This document shows positions 17,588 to 25,483 of a DNA stretch of 64,000 bases, piece by piece. The DNA is from Pseudarthrobacter sp. BIM B-2242 (GTDB taxonomy: Bacteria > Actinomycetota > Actinomycetes > Actinomycetales > Micrococcaceae). The position numbers and the translations under genes were made by a program. Location of the stretch: the NCBI RefSeq assembly GCF_014764445.1, contig NZ_CP061721.1, positions 806,001-870,000 of the forward strand. The letters run 5' to 3'. The notes under the pieces are model-generated. The model saw nothing but the letters and a program-made list of their open reading frames with translations. It was not told where the DNA came from and searched no databases. Positions within the stretch are counted from its first letter, which is position 1. Each line of letters opens with the position of its first letter.

Positions 17588-18424
17588 ATGACATCCACGT
17601 CCACCACGCCCGCTATTACCCTCAACAACGGGGTGCGCATGCCGCAGCTTGGATTCGGCGTCTTCCAAGTGTCCGACGACGACACCTCCGCCGCCGTCAG
17701 CCTCGCCCTCACGGCGGGTTACCGGAGCATCGACACCGCCGCGATCTACGGCAACGAAGCGGGCACCGGCCGTGCCATCGCAGAGTCGGGCATCGACCGT
17801 GCCGAACTGTTCATCACCTCCAAGCTGTGGGTGGCCCACCTCGGCTACGACGCCACGCTGGCCGCGTTCGAGGCCAGCCTCGGGAAGCTGGGCCTGGATT
17901 ACCTGGACCTGTACCTCATCCACTGGCCGGCGCCCGCGACAGACCTGTACCTGGAGTCCTGGCAGGCCCTCGAGCGGCTGCTGGCCGACGGCAAGGTCAA
18001 GGCCATCGGTGTGTCCAATTTCCTCCCTGAACACCTGCAGAAGGTCATCGACCTGGGCGGAACAGTGCCGGCAGTCAACCAGATCGAGCTTCACCCGGCT
18101 CTCCAGCAGCGGGACATAGCCGCCTACAACGCCGCGCACGGCATCGCCACGGAAGCCTGGAGCCCGCTGGCGCAGGGTGCCGTGCTGGCCGATCCGGCGG
18201 TCACGGAGATTGCCGCACGGCACGGGGTGAGTCCGGCGCAGGCCATCCTGCGCTGGCACCTGCAGCAAGGGAGGGTCATCATCCCCAAGTCCGTTACCCC
18301 GGAGCGGATCCGCGAAAACCTGGACGTGTTTGGCTTCGACCTGACCGCGGACGAACTGGCTGTGATCGACGGACTGGAGCGCGACGGCCGCACGGGTCCG
18401 CACCCCGCCGAGTTCAACGGCTAA
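17588..18424 (+). CDS. aldo/keto reductase
   Basis: A 278-residue NADPH-dependent AKR of the 2,5-diketo-gluconate reductase type. The tetrad is visible: Asp in GYRSIDTA, Tyr in AAIYGNE, Lys in ITSKLWV and His in YLIHWPAP. GVSNFLPEHL, NQIELHP and the cofactor loop IIPKSVTPERIRENLDVFGF complete the family pattern. ATG 17588 follows AAGGAGACC, 42 bp after the MFS gene, so the two are probably one operon, possibly under the MarR regulator. A long hairpin ends it. Confidence 0.93.
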   Translation: MTSTSTTPAITLNNGVRMPQLGFGVFQVSDDDTSAAVSLALTAGYRSIDTAAIYGNEAGTGRAIAESGIDRAELFITSKLWVAHLGYDATLAAFEASLGKLGLDYLDLYLIHWPAPATDLYLESWQALERLLADGKVKAIGVSNFLPEHLQKVIDLGGTVPAVNQIELHPALQQRDIAAYNAAHGIATEAWSPLAQGAVLADPAVTEIAARHGVSPAQAILRWHLQQGRVIIPKSVTPERIRENLDVFGFDLTADELAVIDGLERDGRTGPHPAEFNG

Positions 18425-18453
18425 GCGGGTCCCCGCACCAAAGCCCTGACACG

Positions 18454-18497
18454 CCTAGTCAGGCGGGGCCGGAAGACGCAGGCCCCGCCTGACTAGG
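18454..18497 (+). terminator. 17-bp-stem terminator hairpin
   Basis: Perfect 17-bp inverted repeat (18454-18470 with 18481-18497), 10-base loop, between the AKR gene and the SRPBCC gene. Its 3' arm ends 8 bp before the next start codon, right at the ribosome site GGGGG, so it may also influence translation of that gene. Confidence 0.8.
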
Positions 18498-18505
18498 CTG
18501 GGGGA

Positions 18506-18976
18506 ATGAACAACCGATACCTGGTGTCCCGTGAGCGCTTCATTCCCGCAGCACCGGAGGAGATCTTCGAGGTGCTGGCCACGCCGGCCCTGCACAGCGT
18601 TATTGACGGGTCGGGCACCGTCAAGGGGGCCCAGCCCCGCGGCCCGGAGCGGCTGGACCTCGGATCCCGGTTCGGCATGGAGATGAACATGAAGGTGGAC
18701 TACAAAATCCTGAACACGGTCTGCGAGTTCGAGGAGGGCCGGCGCATCGCCTGGCGCCACTTCTATGGGCACATCTGGCGCTACATCCTGGAACCGGCCA
18801 CCGACGACGCCGGCACCGCCGGGACCCGCGTCACCGAACAGTGGGACGCCAGGGCCGTCCGGGGCAAGTCCTTCCTCCGGCTGGCAGGCTACCTGCGCCG
18901 CCACCCCGCCAGCATCGAGAAGACCCTGCTCCGGCTCGACCAACACCTGACGGGCACCGCCGGGCTGGCGAGCTAG
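18506..18976 (+). CDS. SRPBCC-family protein
   Basis: A 156-residue START-like protein of the polyketide-cyclase type: RERFIPAAPEEIFEVLATPALHSVIDGSG, then LGSRFGMEMNMKVDYKILNTVCEFEEGRRIAWRHF and a C-terminal helix KTLLRLDQHL. Likely binds a lipid or aromatic ligand; no reaction can be assigned. It is unrelated at the sequence level to the AHSA1 protein at 14.6 kb. The ribosome site lies directly after the hairpin 3' arm. Nine bases separate it from the LOG gene, suggesting cotranscription. Confidence 0.85.
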   Translation: MNNRYLVSRERFIPAAPEEIFEVLATPALHSVIDGSGTVKGAQPRGPERLDLGSRFGMEMNMKVDYKILNTVCEFEEGRRIAWRHFYGHIWRYILEPATDDAGTAGTRVTEQWDARAVRGKSFLRLAGYLRRHPASIEKTLLRLDQHLTGTAGLAS

Positions 18977-18985
18977 GTCTCCGGC

Positions 18986-20119
18986 GTGAACCGCTCCGGC
19001 GGCCTGACACCCAGCCCGCGGACCCTTGAAGTCGAAAGCCTTGCCAGCTTCGACCGCCTGGTCGCGGCGGGGGCAGTGGCCATGCGCGGCTGGCACGCCC
19101 AGTCGCTGGACCTGCGGGGCCGGAAAGCGGCCCTTGCTGCCCTGGACGTGGAAGGCGCCATCTTCCTTGGCTGCACTTTCGATCCGGGAGTGGAGGACGC
19201 CCTTCGGCACCGCGGCGCACTGATCTTTCCCAGGCTGGCGGGTGTGCCGTTCGACGCCTACCGGGCCCGGCTGTACACGCCGCAGGAACTCTACGCAGGC
19301 CTGGAATCGAGGCCGTACGAGGAACTGCCCGATGCGCTGGTGTATCAGTGGAGCATCAGCCCGGGGCAGCGGCGCCGGCTGGACGCCACGCTGGCTTCGG
19401 CGCTCCATGACCATGCCATCGGCGATGCCTTGGAGGAATTCAGGCGGTCGGACCTCGCCGCCGGCCGGACCACCGTCGGGGTGATGGGCGGGCACGCCGC
19501 ACAACGCGGTACTCCGGAGTTCGCCCAGGCAGCGGAGCTCGGCCGGCTCCTCGCCCGGTCCGGGCGGCTGGTGGCCACGGGCGGTGGTCCGGGGGCCATG
19601 GAAGCTGCCAACCTGGGCGCTTACCTCAGCCACGTCCCGGGTCATGATTTCGAAGTGGCGCTGGCTGCGCTGCAGGCCGTCCCCGGGTTTCGGCCCTCGG
19701 TGTCCGCGTGGGCGCGCGAGGCGGCTGCCGTCGTCGAACGTCATCCGGGCGGAATGCCGTCGCTGGGAATCCCCACGTGGTTCTACGGGCATGAGCCGCC
19801 CAATTACTTCGCCACCCACATCGCGAAATACTTCGCCAACGCCATCCGCGAGGCGATCCTGCTGGAGCTGTGCGACGGCGGCATCATCTTCCTGCCCGGA
19901 GCTGCCGGCACGGTGCAGGAGATCTTCCAGGATGCGTGCGAGAACTACTACAGTGCCCGCGAAGCCGTCACGCCGATGGTGCTGGTTGGCAGGCGGTACT
20001 GGGAGCAGGAATTGCCCGCCTGGCCGATGCTGCGGACGCTGGCTGCGGGACGGCCCATGGCGGACCGGATTTTCCTGGTGGACAGCGTGGCTGAGGCGCT
20101 GGGCGTGCTGGGCGGTTAG
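18986..20119 (+). CDS. LOG-family protein (two-domain)
   Basis: A 377-residue protein with the Rossmann-type LOG/lysine-decarboxylase-like domain in its C-terminal half: VGVMGGHAAQRGTPEF, TGGGPGAMEAANLGA and PGAAGTVQEIFQDA carry the nucleotide-binding loops and the catalytic Arg/Glu region. Small LOG proteins (about 190 residues) are cytokinin-nucleotide phosphoribohydrolases; this longer actinobacterial form has an extra N-terminal domain of about 165 residues, and its substrate, probably a nucleoside monophosphate, is unknown. GTG 18986 is the start. Its stop overlaps that of the convergent VIT1 gene by 4 bases. Confidence 0.85.
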   Translation: MNRSGGLTPSPRTLEVESLASFDRLVAAGAVAMRGWHAQSLDLRGRKAALAALDVEGAIFLGCTFDPGVEDALRHRGALIFPRLAGVPFDAYRARLYTPQELYAGLESRPYEELPDALVYQWSISPGQRRRLDATLASALHDHAIGDALEEFRRSDLAAGRTTVGVMGGHAAQRGTPEFAQAAELGRLLARSGRLVATGGGPGAMEAANLGAYLSHVPGHDFEVALAALQAVPGFRPSVSAWAREAAAVVERHPGGMPSLGIPTWFYGHEPPNYFATHIAKYFANAIREAILLELCDGGIIFLPGAAGTVQEIFQDACENYYSAREAVTPMVLVGRRYWEQELPAWPMLRTLAAGRPMADRIFLVDSVAEALGVLGG

Positions 20120-21249
20120 CCCACCACGGTGCCGAAGGCGAGCCCCAGCAGATAGGTCACCGCGGCGGCACCCAGGCCAATTGCCAGCTGGCGCAGGCCG
20201 CGGGACAACGGGGATGTCCCGGACAGCAGGCCCACGATTCCGCCGGTCACCAGCAGCGCCATCCCCACCAGCACTGCCGCCACCACCAGCGCGGGCACAC
20301 CGGTCAGGCCGAACAGGAACGGCAGGATGGGGACCACGGCGCCGGAAGCGAAGAAGCAGAAGCTGGACAGCGCCGCCCCCCACGCGGTTCCCACGGCTTC
20401 GTGCTCGTCATCCGCATCAGGCAGTTCGGGATGGAGGGACAGGCTGGGATCGCAGTCGCAGCTGAGCATGCCAATACGTTCGGCGACGCGGTGCTCGGCG
20501 GCCTCGTGGGACATCCCGCGCGCCAGGTAGACGAGGAGGAGTTCGTTGTGTTCGATATCCAGTTTCGGGGCCGCGGCCAGGGTGATCTGGGTGGGTTTTG
20601 TGGCGGCCAGCAGTTCGCGCTGGGAGCGGACGGAAACAAATTCTCCCGCCGCCATGGACATGGCGCCGGCGAGGAGCCCGGCCACGCCGCTTAGCAGCAC
20701 CACGCTGCTGGCCACGCCCGAGGCGGCCATGCCCATCACCAGTGAGAGGTTGCTGACCAGGCCGTCGTTGGCACCAAAAACGGCCGCACGGAACGTTCCG
20801 GCCAGCCGGTTGCGGCCCCGGGTTGCCAGGCCGCGGACCACCTCTTCGTGGATCTGTTCGTCTGCGGCCATGGCGTCCGTGGCGTTCGGATCCATGGCGT
20901 AGGGGGAGCGGCCTTCGGCCCGCTGGGCCAGGGCCAGGACAAAGACGGAGCCGAAGTGGCGGGCCAGGAAGCCCAGGAGCTGGCTGCGCAGGGACGCAGG
21001 CCGGGACTTTTGTGCGTGCTCACCGAGGAGCTCGAGCCAGTGGGCCTCGTGGCGGCCTTCTGCTTCGGCGAGGGCCAGCAGGATCTCGCGCTCTTCGCCC
21101 TCGCGGTTCTGGGCAAGATCACGGTAGACGGCGGCTTCCGCGCGTTCGTCCGCGAGGTACTGGCGCCACCGGCGGATATCGGCCGGTGTGGGCTCGGCGG
21201 TTCGGGTTCCCGCCGGGTGGGTGCGGCGTGAATTGGCGTACTGGGACAC
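20116..21249 (-). CDS. ferritin-like/VIT1 fusion metal transporter
   Basis: A 377-residue fusion. Residues about 20-140 form a rubrerythrin/ferritin-like helical domain with metal ligands in DERAEAAVYRDLAQ, EAEGRHEAHW and DEQIHEEVV. The rest is a VIT1/CCC1 membrane domain: FRAAVFGANDGLVSNLSLVMG, AGAMSMAAGEFVSVRSQRE and four to five membrane segments. Such proteins move Fe(II) or Mn(II) out of the cytosol, with the ferritin-like part acting as acceptor. Start GTG 21249 is preferred over ATG 21288 because CAGGAGCTCCC precedes it. Convergent to, and overlapping by 4 bases, the LOG gene. Confidence 0.9.
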   Translation of the reverse strand: MSQYANSRRTHPAGTRTAEPTPADIRRWRQYLADERAEAAVYRDLAQNREGEEREILLALAEAEGRHEAHWLELLGEHAQKSRPASLRSQLLGFLARHFGSVFVLALAQRAEGRSPYAMDPNATDAMAADEQIHEEVVRGLATRGRNRLAGTFRAAVFGANDGLVSNLSLVMGMAASGVASSVVLLSGVAGLLAGAMSMAAGEFVSVRSQRELLAATKPTQITLAAAPKLDIEHNELLLVYLARGMSHEAAEHRVAERIGMLSCDCDPSLSLHPELPDADDEHEAVGTAWGAALSSFCFFASGAVVPILPFLFGLTGVPALVVAAVLVGMALLVTGGIVGLLSGTSPLSRGLRQLAIGLGAAAVTYLLGLAFGTVVG

Positions 21250-21303
21250 GGGAGCTCCTGTGCTGGATGGGGCATGGTTCGGCCCCATTGCAGAGCCAGC
21301 TTA

Positions 21304-21319
21304 CCGCGGAATTCCGCGG
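21304..21319. promoter_or_regulatory. perfect 16-bp palindrome upstream of the VIT1 fusion gene
   Basis: CCGCGGAATTCCGCGG reads identically on both strands and sits 55 bp upstream of the metal transporter start, in a 244-bp gap shared with the divergent small acidic gene. A metal-responsive or other operator is possible; no regulator gene lies beside it. Confidence 0.45.
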
Positions 21320-21493
21320 ATTTTCGGCTGGCAAACCTCACTGCGGAGTTTCGGGTTCCCTTAATTTCCGCCGTTCCGGGCGTGTTTGCGGGGTGGTTCC
21401 AAAGACCCTTGACCGGGCTGGCGGCCGGTGCTGTGATGAAGGTGTGGAGCCCACCCGCAAGAGCACGTCAGGCGATCAAACGGAGGTTGAATC

Positions 21494-21721
21494 ATGAACA
21501 CCACCGGACAGCAACCGGACATGCCGCACCTCGAGGCTGTTGAATCGGATCCCGCATACGACTACGCCGAGGATGTCCCCGTCAGCGAGGACGATTGGGA
21601 CGCAGAGGACGAATTCCTGGACGGGGAAGAGGTGGTCGTTGTCCCCACACCTCCGGTGGAGGTGGATGCCGAGGAGCGCGTGGTTCCCCTGGACGACGAC
21701 GAGTTCCGCGACACTGAATAG
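21494..21721 (+). CDS. small acidic hypothetical protein
   Basis: A 75-residue, strongly acidic protein (about one third Asp/Glu) without membrane segments or cysteines, beginning MNTTGQQPDMPHLEAVESD. The good ribosome site CGGAGG and GC-rich third positions argue that it is real. I recognise no family beyond actinobacterial hypothetical proteins. It is divergent from the metal transporter, and an acidic protein could bind cations, but this is speculation. A 25-bp-stem terminator follows. Confidence 0.75.
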   Translation: MNTTGQQPDMPHLEAVESDPAYDYAEDVPVSEDDWDAEDEFLDGEEVVVVPTPPVEVDAEERVVPLDDDEFRDTE

Positions 21722-21737
21722 CAGGACCGGGCAGGAC

Positions 21738-21794
21738 GCACGACGGCGGCACTTCCGGTTCGTTGAACGCGAACCGGAAGTGCCGCCGTCGTGC
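21738..21794. terminator. bidirectional terminator, 25-bp perfect stem
   Basis: Perfect inverted repeat 21738-21762 with 21770-21794 around a 7-base loop, between the convergent small acidic gene and the symporter gene. One of the longest perfect stems in the window. Confidence 0.9.
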
Positions 21795-21824
21795 GCTGCC
21801 CTTGAGTGAACGAGCTTGCCGGGA

Positions 21825-23342
21825 TTACGGGGCTGTCACGGTTACGGGGACTTCCTCGTTGTCCTGGCCGGCTACCCGCCGCACCCAGTTCCGCATGACC
21901 TGGGGGTCAGTGGGCTTGGTGAAGAGCGAGACCGCCACGTAGACCACGGCGGAGCTGATGAGGCCGAAGTAGATCGGCTCGTTGGCGAACACGCCGTCCA
22001 GCGGGGCCTTGGCGTTGATCTCCAGCACGATCATGGTGCCGAGCGTGACCACGGAGCCCGCGGCCATGGATGCGGCGGCGGCCAGTCCAGTGCCGCGCTT
22101 CCAGACGAGGCCGCCGAGGATGGCTACCAGGAGCCCGCCCACCAGGATGTCGTAGGCGATGGTGAGGGCGGCCACCACGTCCTTGGTGATGATGGCGATC
22201 AGGATGGCAACGATGCCGAGGGACAGGACCCAGAGCCGGTTGGCCCTGACATCGTGCTCGGGGTTGTCGGTATCGTCCGTGTTGATGTCCTTGCCGAACC
22301 AGCTGGCAACAAACGGGAGGACATCGGCGCGGGCCACGGTGGCGGCAGCGATCAGGGCGCCGGAGGCGGTGGACATCATGGCGGCCACGGCTGCGGCGAG
22401 CACCAGTCCGCCGATGCCGACGGGAAGGATGGTCTGGGCAACCTCGGCGTAGACGTCGTCCTTGGCGGCGATGTCCATGCCGGACAGGGCCACGCTTGCC
22501 GCCATGCCGATCAGTGCCCCGGCAACACCGTAAAGGATGCAGTAGATGCCTGCGGTGGCGCCGCCCCAGCGGGCCACGCCGGGAGTCTTGGCGGTGAATA
22601 CGCGCTGCCAGATGTCCTGGCCGATCAGCAGGCCAAGGGTGTAGACCACGAAGTAGGTGATGATGGTCTGCAGGCCGATGCCGTCCATTTGGAAGAAGCT
22701 TTCATCCACGCGGCTGCGGATGCCGTCGAGTCCGCCGGCGGCGTTGAGCGTGAAGGGGAGCATGAGCGCGAAGATGCCCACGGTCTTGATGACGAACTGC
22801 ACCTGGTCCGCGAGGGTGATGGACCACATGCCGCCAATGGTGGAGTAGACCAGGACGATCGCGCCGCCGATCGCGATGGCGAGCCAGCGCTCCCAGCCGA
22901 AGAGGACCACAAAGATGGTGGCGTAGGCGCTGGTGGAGGTGGCGCACAGCATGAGCGTGTAGGCGAGCATCACGATGCCCGAGGTCTGCGTTGCCTTGCT
23001 GCCATAGCGAAGGGTGAGCATCTGGGAGACGGTGTAGATCTTCAGTTTCTGGATAGTGCCGGCGAAGAGGAGGCTCAGCAGGAGTACGCCGGCGCCGATG
23101 GCCACCACCAGCCACATCCCGGAGATGCCGAACTTGTAGCCGAGGCCCACGCCGCCTACTGTGGACGCTCCGCCGAGGACGACGGCGGCCATGGTGCCGG
23201 TGTAGAGGAACGGGCCCAGGCGGCGGCCGGCCACAAGGAAGTCGCTGTTGTTCTTGGTGCGGGACTTGCCCCACCAGCCAAAGGCCAGCATTGCGATGAG
23301 ATACACCACCACAATGGCGATGTTGACGAAATTTGCGTCCAT
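21825..23342 (-). CDS. sodium:solute symporter (SSS family)
   Basis: A 505-residue integral membrane protein with about 13 hydrophobic segments and the SSS pattern: N-terminal FVNIAIVVVYLIAMLAFGWWG, FLVAGRRLGPF, GGASTVGGVGLGYKFG and the central IGGMWSITLADQVQFVIKTVG. It imports a nutrient with Na+; the charged substrate could be an amino acid, polyamine or guanidino compound. It is divergent from an XRE-cupin regulator, whose operators lie over its transcription start, and close to ureohydrolase and ThDP genes, so the substrate may feed that pathway. TTA at 21825-21827 gives the TAA stop. Confidence 0.9.
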   Translation of the reverse strand: MDANFVNIAIVVVYLIAMLAFGWWGKSRTKNNSDFLVAGRRLGPFLYTGTMAAVVLGGASTVGGVGLGYKFGISGMWLVVAIGAGVLLLSLLFAGTIQKLKIYTVSQMLTLRYGSKATQTSGIVMLAYTLMLCATSTSAYATIFVVLFGWERWLAIAIGGAIVLVYSTIGGMWSITLADQVQFVIKTVGIFALMLPFTLNAAGGLDGIRSRVDESFFQMDGIGLQTIITYFVVYTLGLLIGQDIWQRVFTAKTPGVARWGGATAGIYCILYGVAGALIGMAASVALSGMDIAAKDDVYAEVAQTILPVGIGGLVLAAAVAAMMSTASGALIAAATVARADVLPFVASWFGKDINTDDTDNPEHDVRANRLWVLSLGIVAILIAIITKDVVAALTIAYDILVGGLLVAILGGLVWKRGTGLAAAASMAAGSVVTLGTMIVLEINAKAPLDGVFANEPIYFGLISSAVVYVAVSLFTKPTDPQVMRNWVRRVAGQDNEEVPVTVTAP

Positions 23343-23389
23343 GTTGGGGCTCCTGGAGCTGGTCTGCTGCGAAGTGGAAGGGGTTCATA

Positions 23390-23449
23390 TTGCCTGACAG
23401 GCAACACTTGTTGCCTAAAAGAGTATGTTGTGACGTGCGTAACAGTCAA
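23390..23449 (-). promoter_or_regulatory. symporter promoter with overlapping XRE-cupin operators
   Basis: On the minus strand TTGACT (23444-23449), a 16-bp spacer and CATACT (23422-23427) form a promoter. Directly downstream are two interleaved palindromes: TTGCCTGACAGGCAA (23390-23404) and GGCAACACTTGTTGCC (23400-23415), three TTGCC half-sites in all. Repressor bound there would block the start of symporter transcription. Confidence 0.75.
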
Positions 23450-23563
23450 GGACGGCAGCGCCATCTTGTCGGTGAACCGGGCTCGCGCCGCGTCACGGCC
23501 ACTGCTGGCCACTAGGATTGCTCCAGAGATGGGGCCGGACCGCCGGCCATGAAAGGTCAGCAT

Positions 23564-24139
23564 ATGAAGGCACTGCCAGTCGAGCCGAGCAACATTCCGG
23601 TTGCCATCGGGTCCAGAATCCGTGCCGCCCGGCAGTCCCAGCGGCTGACCATCGAGCAGGTTGCCGACGCCACCGGCCTGACCAAGGGGTTCCTGAGCCG
23701 CGTGGAGCGCGACCTTACATCGCCGTCGGTCGCCTCGCTGGTGACGCTGTGCCAGGTACTGTCCATCTCGATCGGCGATCTGTTTGCGGCCCCGGAAACC
23801 CACCTGACCAAGCGGAACCACGGTCCCAAAATCTCCCTGGGCGGCGAGGGCATCGTGGAGCGGCTGCTGACGGCCCGGTCCGAGCGCCGCATCCAGATCA
23901 TCCAGGCTGTGATTGAGCCCCACGGCCGGGGCGAGGCTGAACTCTATGCGGTGGACTGTGACGTGGACGTGCTCCACGTGATCAAGGGCCGCATCCGCCT
24001 GATCCTGACCAACGAGGAATACGAACTCAGCACCGGCGACACCGTGACCTTCCCGGGCCGCGAACCCCACACCTGGGTCAACCCAACCGACGAATCCGTT
24101 GAGGTCCTCTGGGTTCTGGTCCCGGCTGCGAGCCGCTAG
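23564..24139 (+). CDS. XRE-cupin transcriptional regulator
   Basis: A 191-residue regulator: helix-turn-helix IGSRIRAARQSQRLTIEQVADATGLTKGFLSRVERDLTSPS (about residues 15-55) and a C-terminal cupin (ELYAVDCDVDVLHVIKGRIRLIL, TGDTVTFPGREPHTWVN, about 110-180) that senses a small ligand. Architecture matches PuuR-like regulators of putrescine and amino-acid genes. ATG 23564 has AAAGG eight bases upstream and is preferred to ATG 23549. Divergent from the symporter, which it most likely represses through the TTGCC palindromes. Confidence 0.9.
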   Translation: MKALPVEPSNIPVAIGSRIRAARQSQRLTIEQVADATGLTKGFLSRVERDLTSPSVASLVTLCQVLSISIGDLFAAPETHLTKRNHGPKISLGGEGIVERLLTARSERRIQIIQAVIEPHGRGEAELYAVDCDVDVLHVIKGRIRLILTNEEYELSTGDTVTFPGREPHTWVNPTDESVEVLWVLVPAASR

Positions 24140-24270
24140 TTCCTTTTGCTCGCCCGCGTGCGTTCCTTCCCGGTTTGTTGCCCGCCTTCCGAGGCCGCGC
24201 CCCGGGTGCGCCCCGGGTGTGGCGCGGGTTGGCGCGGGCGGAGATGCACGGATTGGGGCCGCCGGCATGA

Positions 24271-25122
24271 CTAACCGGGCTGGAACGCCCGTGTTGCTGT
24301 CCCTTGTCCGTTCCGGGCGGCCAGCACAGCCCGGATTTCTCCCAATACATGGTCCGGGTTGAACCAGATGTGCTCCGGCATGTAGCGCAGGACGGCGAAT
24401 CCCTGAACTGTTGACGTATTGTTCCGGTCGCGGTCCCGGAGCATGTCCGCACGCTGTGAATGGAACGCGAATCCGTCGATTTCCACGATTAGGAACCCGT
24501 CCAGCAGGAAATCCACCCGTCCGATTCCCGGCAGGAACACCTGGGCGTCGAAATGGATGCCGTTGGTCCGGAAAAGGTGCTGCGCATCGACTTCCACAAT
24601 GGACTCCGCGCGCAGGTCCAGATCTCGCAGCGCCCGCAGGACCGGGGCCGACCGGTCTCCCCGAAGCTGGTCTTTGAGCAGCTCCAAGTGAATACCGTGC
24701 AGTCGGATGGCCGATGTTGCCAAGGCCGTGGACGACGGCGGCGCCAGGCATCCGAGCGCGTGCAAGGTTACGTCTTCCACGGCAGCTATCGGTAAGTCCT
24801 GGTGGCCATCGAAGCGGAGGGTCCGGTGCCGGATGAAGCCCCTTCCGTGGCCGTGATTGCACGCCAGGTGCAGGCGGGGCGGGGGATTTCGGAGCCACAG
24901 CCCGTACCGGGAGGCTGCGCTGGCGCACGTCAGCCGTCCGTTGTGCCGGATTGCGGCGGCGAGGTCCGGGTCGCAGTCCGGTACGAGGAAAACTCCCCGG
25001 CGTGGCTGCGTCGCACCCAGGTCCGTGAGCCGGCCGATGTCCCGCCGGGAGTAGCCGGCGCTGAGGAGCTGCGCGGTGCGGGCCGCTCCGCCCGCCTGCT
25101 TGAGGTACTCGAAGATGTCCAT
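24271..25122 (-). CDS. DUF559-domain protein with N-terminal winged helix
   Basis: A 283-residue protein. The N-terminus (MDIFEYLKQAGGAARTAQLLSAGYSRRDIGRLTDLG) resembles AbiEi-type antitoxin winged helices; the C-terminal third carries a Vsr/PD-(D/E)xK-like DUF559 domain with VDFLLDGFLIVEIDGFAFHS, in which Asp and Glu-x-Asp could be catalytic. Such proteins are common and multi-copy in Arthrobacter and of unknown function; a toxin-antitoxin or nuclease role is only suggested by the domains. No strong ribosome site precedes ATG 25122, and the long in-frame reading upstream is low quality, so the start is uncertain. Confidence 0.75.
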   Translation of the reverse strand: MDIFEYLKQAGGAARTAQLLSAGYSRRDIGRLTDLGATQPRRGVFLVPDCDPDLAAAIRHNGRLTCASAASRYGLWLRNPPPRLHLACNHGHGRGFIRHRTLRFDGHQDLPIAAVEDVTLHALGCLAPPSSTALATSAIRLHGIHLELLKDQLRGDRSAPVLRALRDLDLRAESIVEVDAQHLFRTNGIHFDAQVFLPGIGRVDFLLDGFLIVEIDGFAFHSQRADMLRDRDRNNTSTVQGFAVLRYMPEHIWFNPDHVLGEIRAVLAARNGQGTATRAFQPG

Positions 25123-25483
25123 CAGGCCATTGCAGGCCGTTCCCGCGCCGGCCGGAAGGCAGAACAGGCCGTATGTGGACGGCTGCGGGACCGTGCAGGA
25201 CCGCCCGTGCCGTGCCTTCCCGCCCGGTTGCTCGGCCTGTCGCGGCATGCTGGCCAGGGAAGCCCGCGGGATTCGGGCCTTGCGGGCGACGGGGGTCCGG
25301 CCGGCCCGGGGGTAACTGGGTTGGAAGGTACGCGTCCGGCGGCGGGCAGGCAACGAACGTGGACGGCGCGGGATCCGCAGACGCAAGTGGGGGCAGCATG
25401 TAAACAGTTGATGCGCATTAGAAAACTTCGGGCTATGATGGCTGTCACACCTGCCGATCAAATCCTCGAAGGAGAGGCTCACC
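25123..25483. other. 361-bp intergenic region upstream of the ureohydrolase gene
   Basis: No convincing gene. Near the right end TTGATG (25408-25413) and TATGAT (25434-25439) could form a rightward promoter, although the 20-bp spacing is long. AAGGAGAGG precedes the GTG start at 25484. No copy of the TTGCC operator is seen here. Confidence 0.5.

Noticed and set aside
18455..20383. 642-codon minus-strand open frame
   Set aside because: Opposite the SRPBCC, LOG and part of the VIT1 region; no recognisable domain, low-complexity composition.
21816..23552. 578-codon plus-strand open frame
   Set aside because: Antisense to the symporter; composition (Gly/His/Asp-rich, no hydrophobic core) is typical of the mirror of a membrane protein gene.
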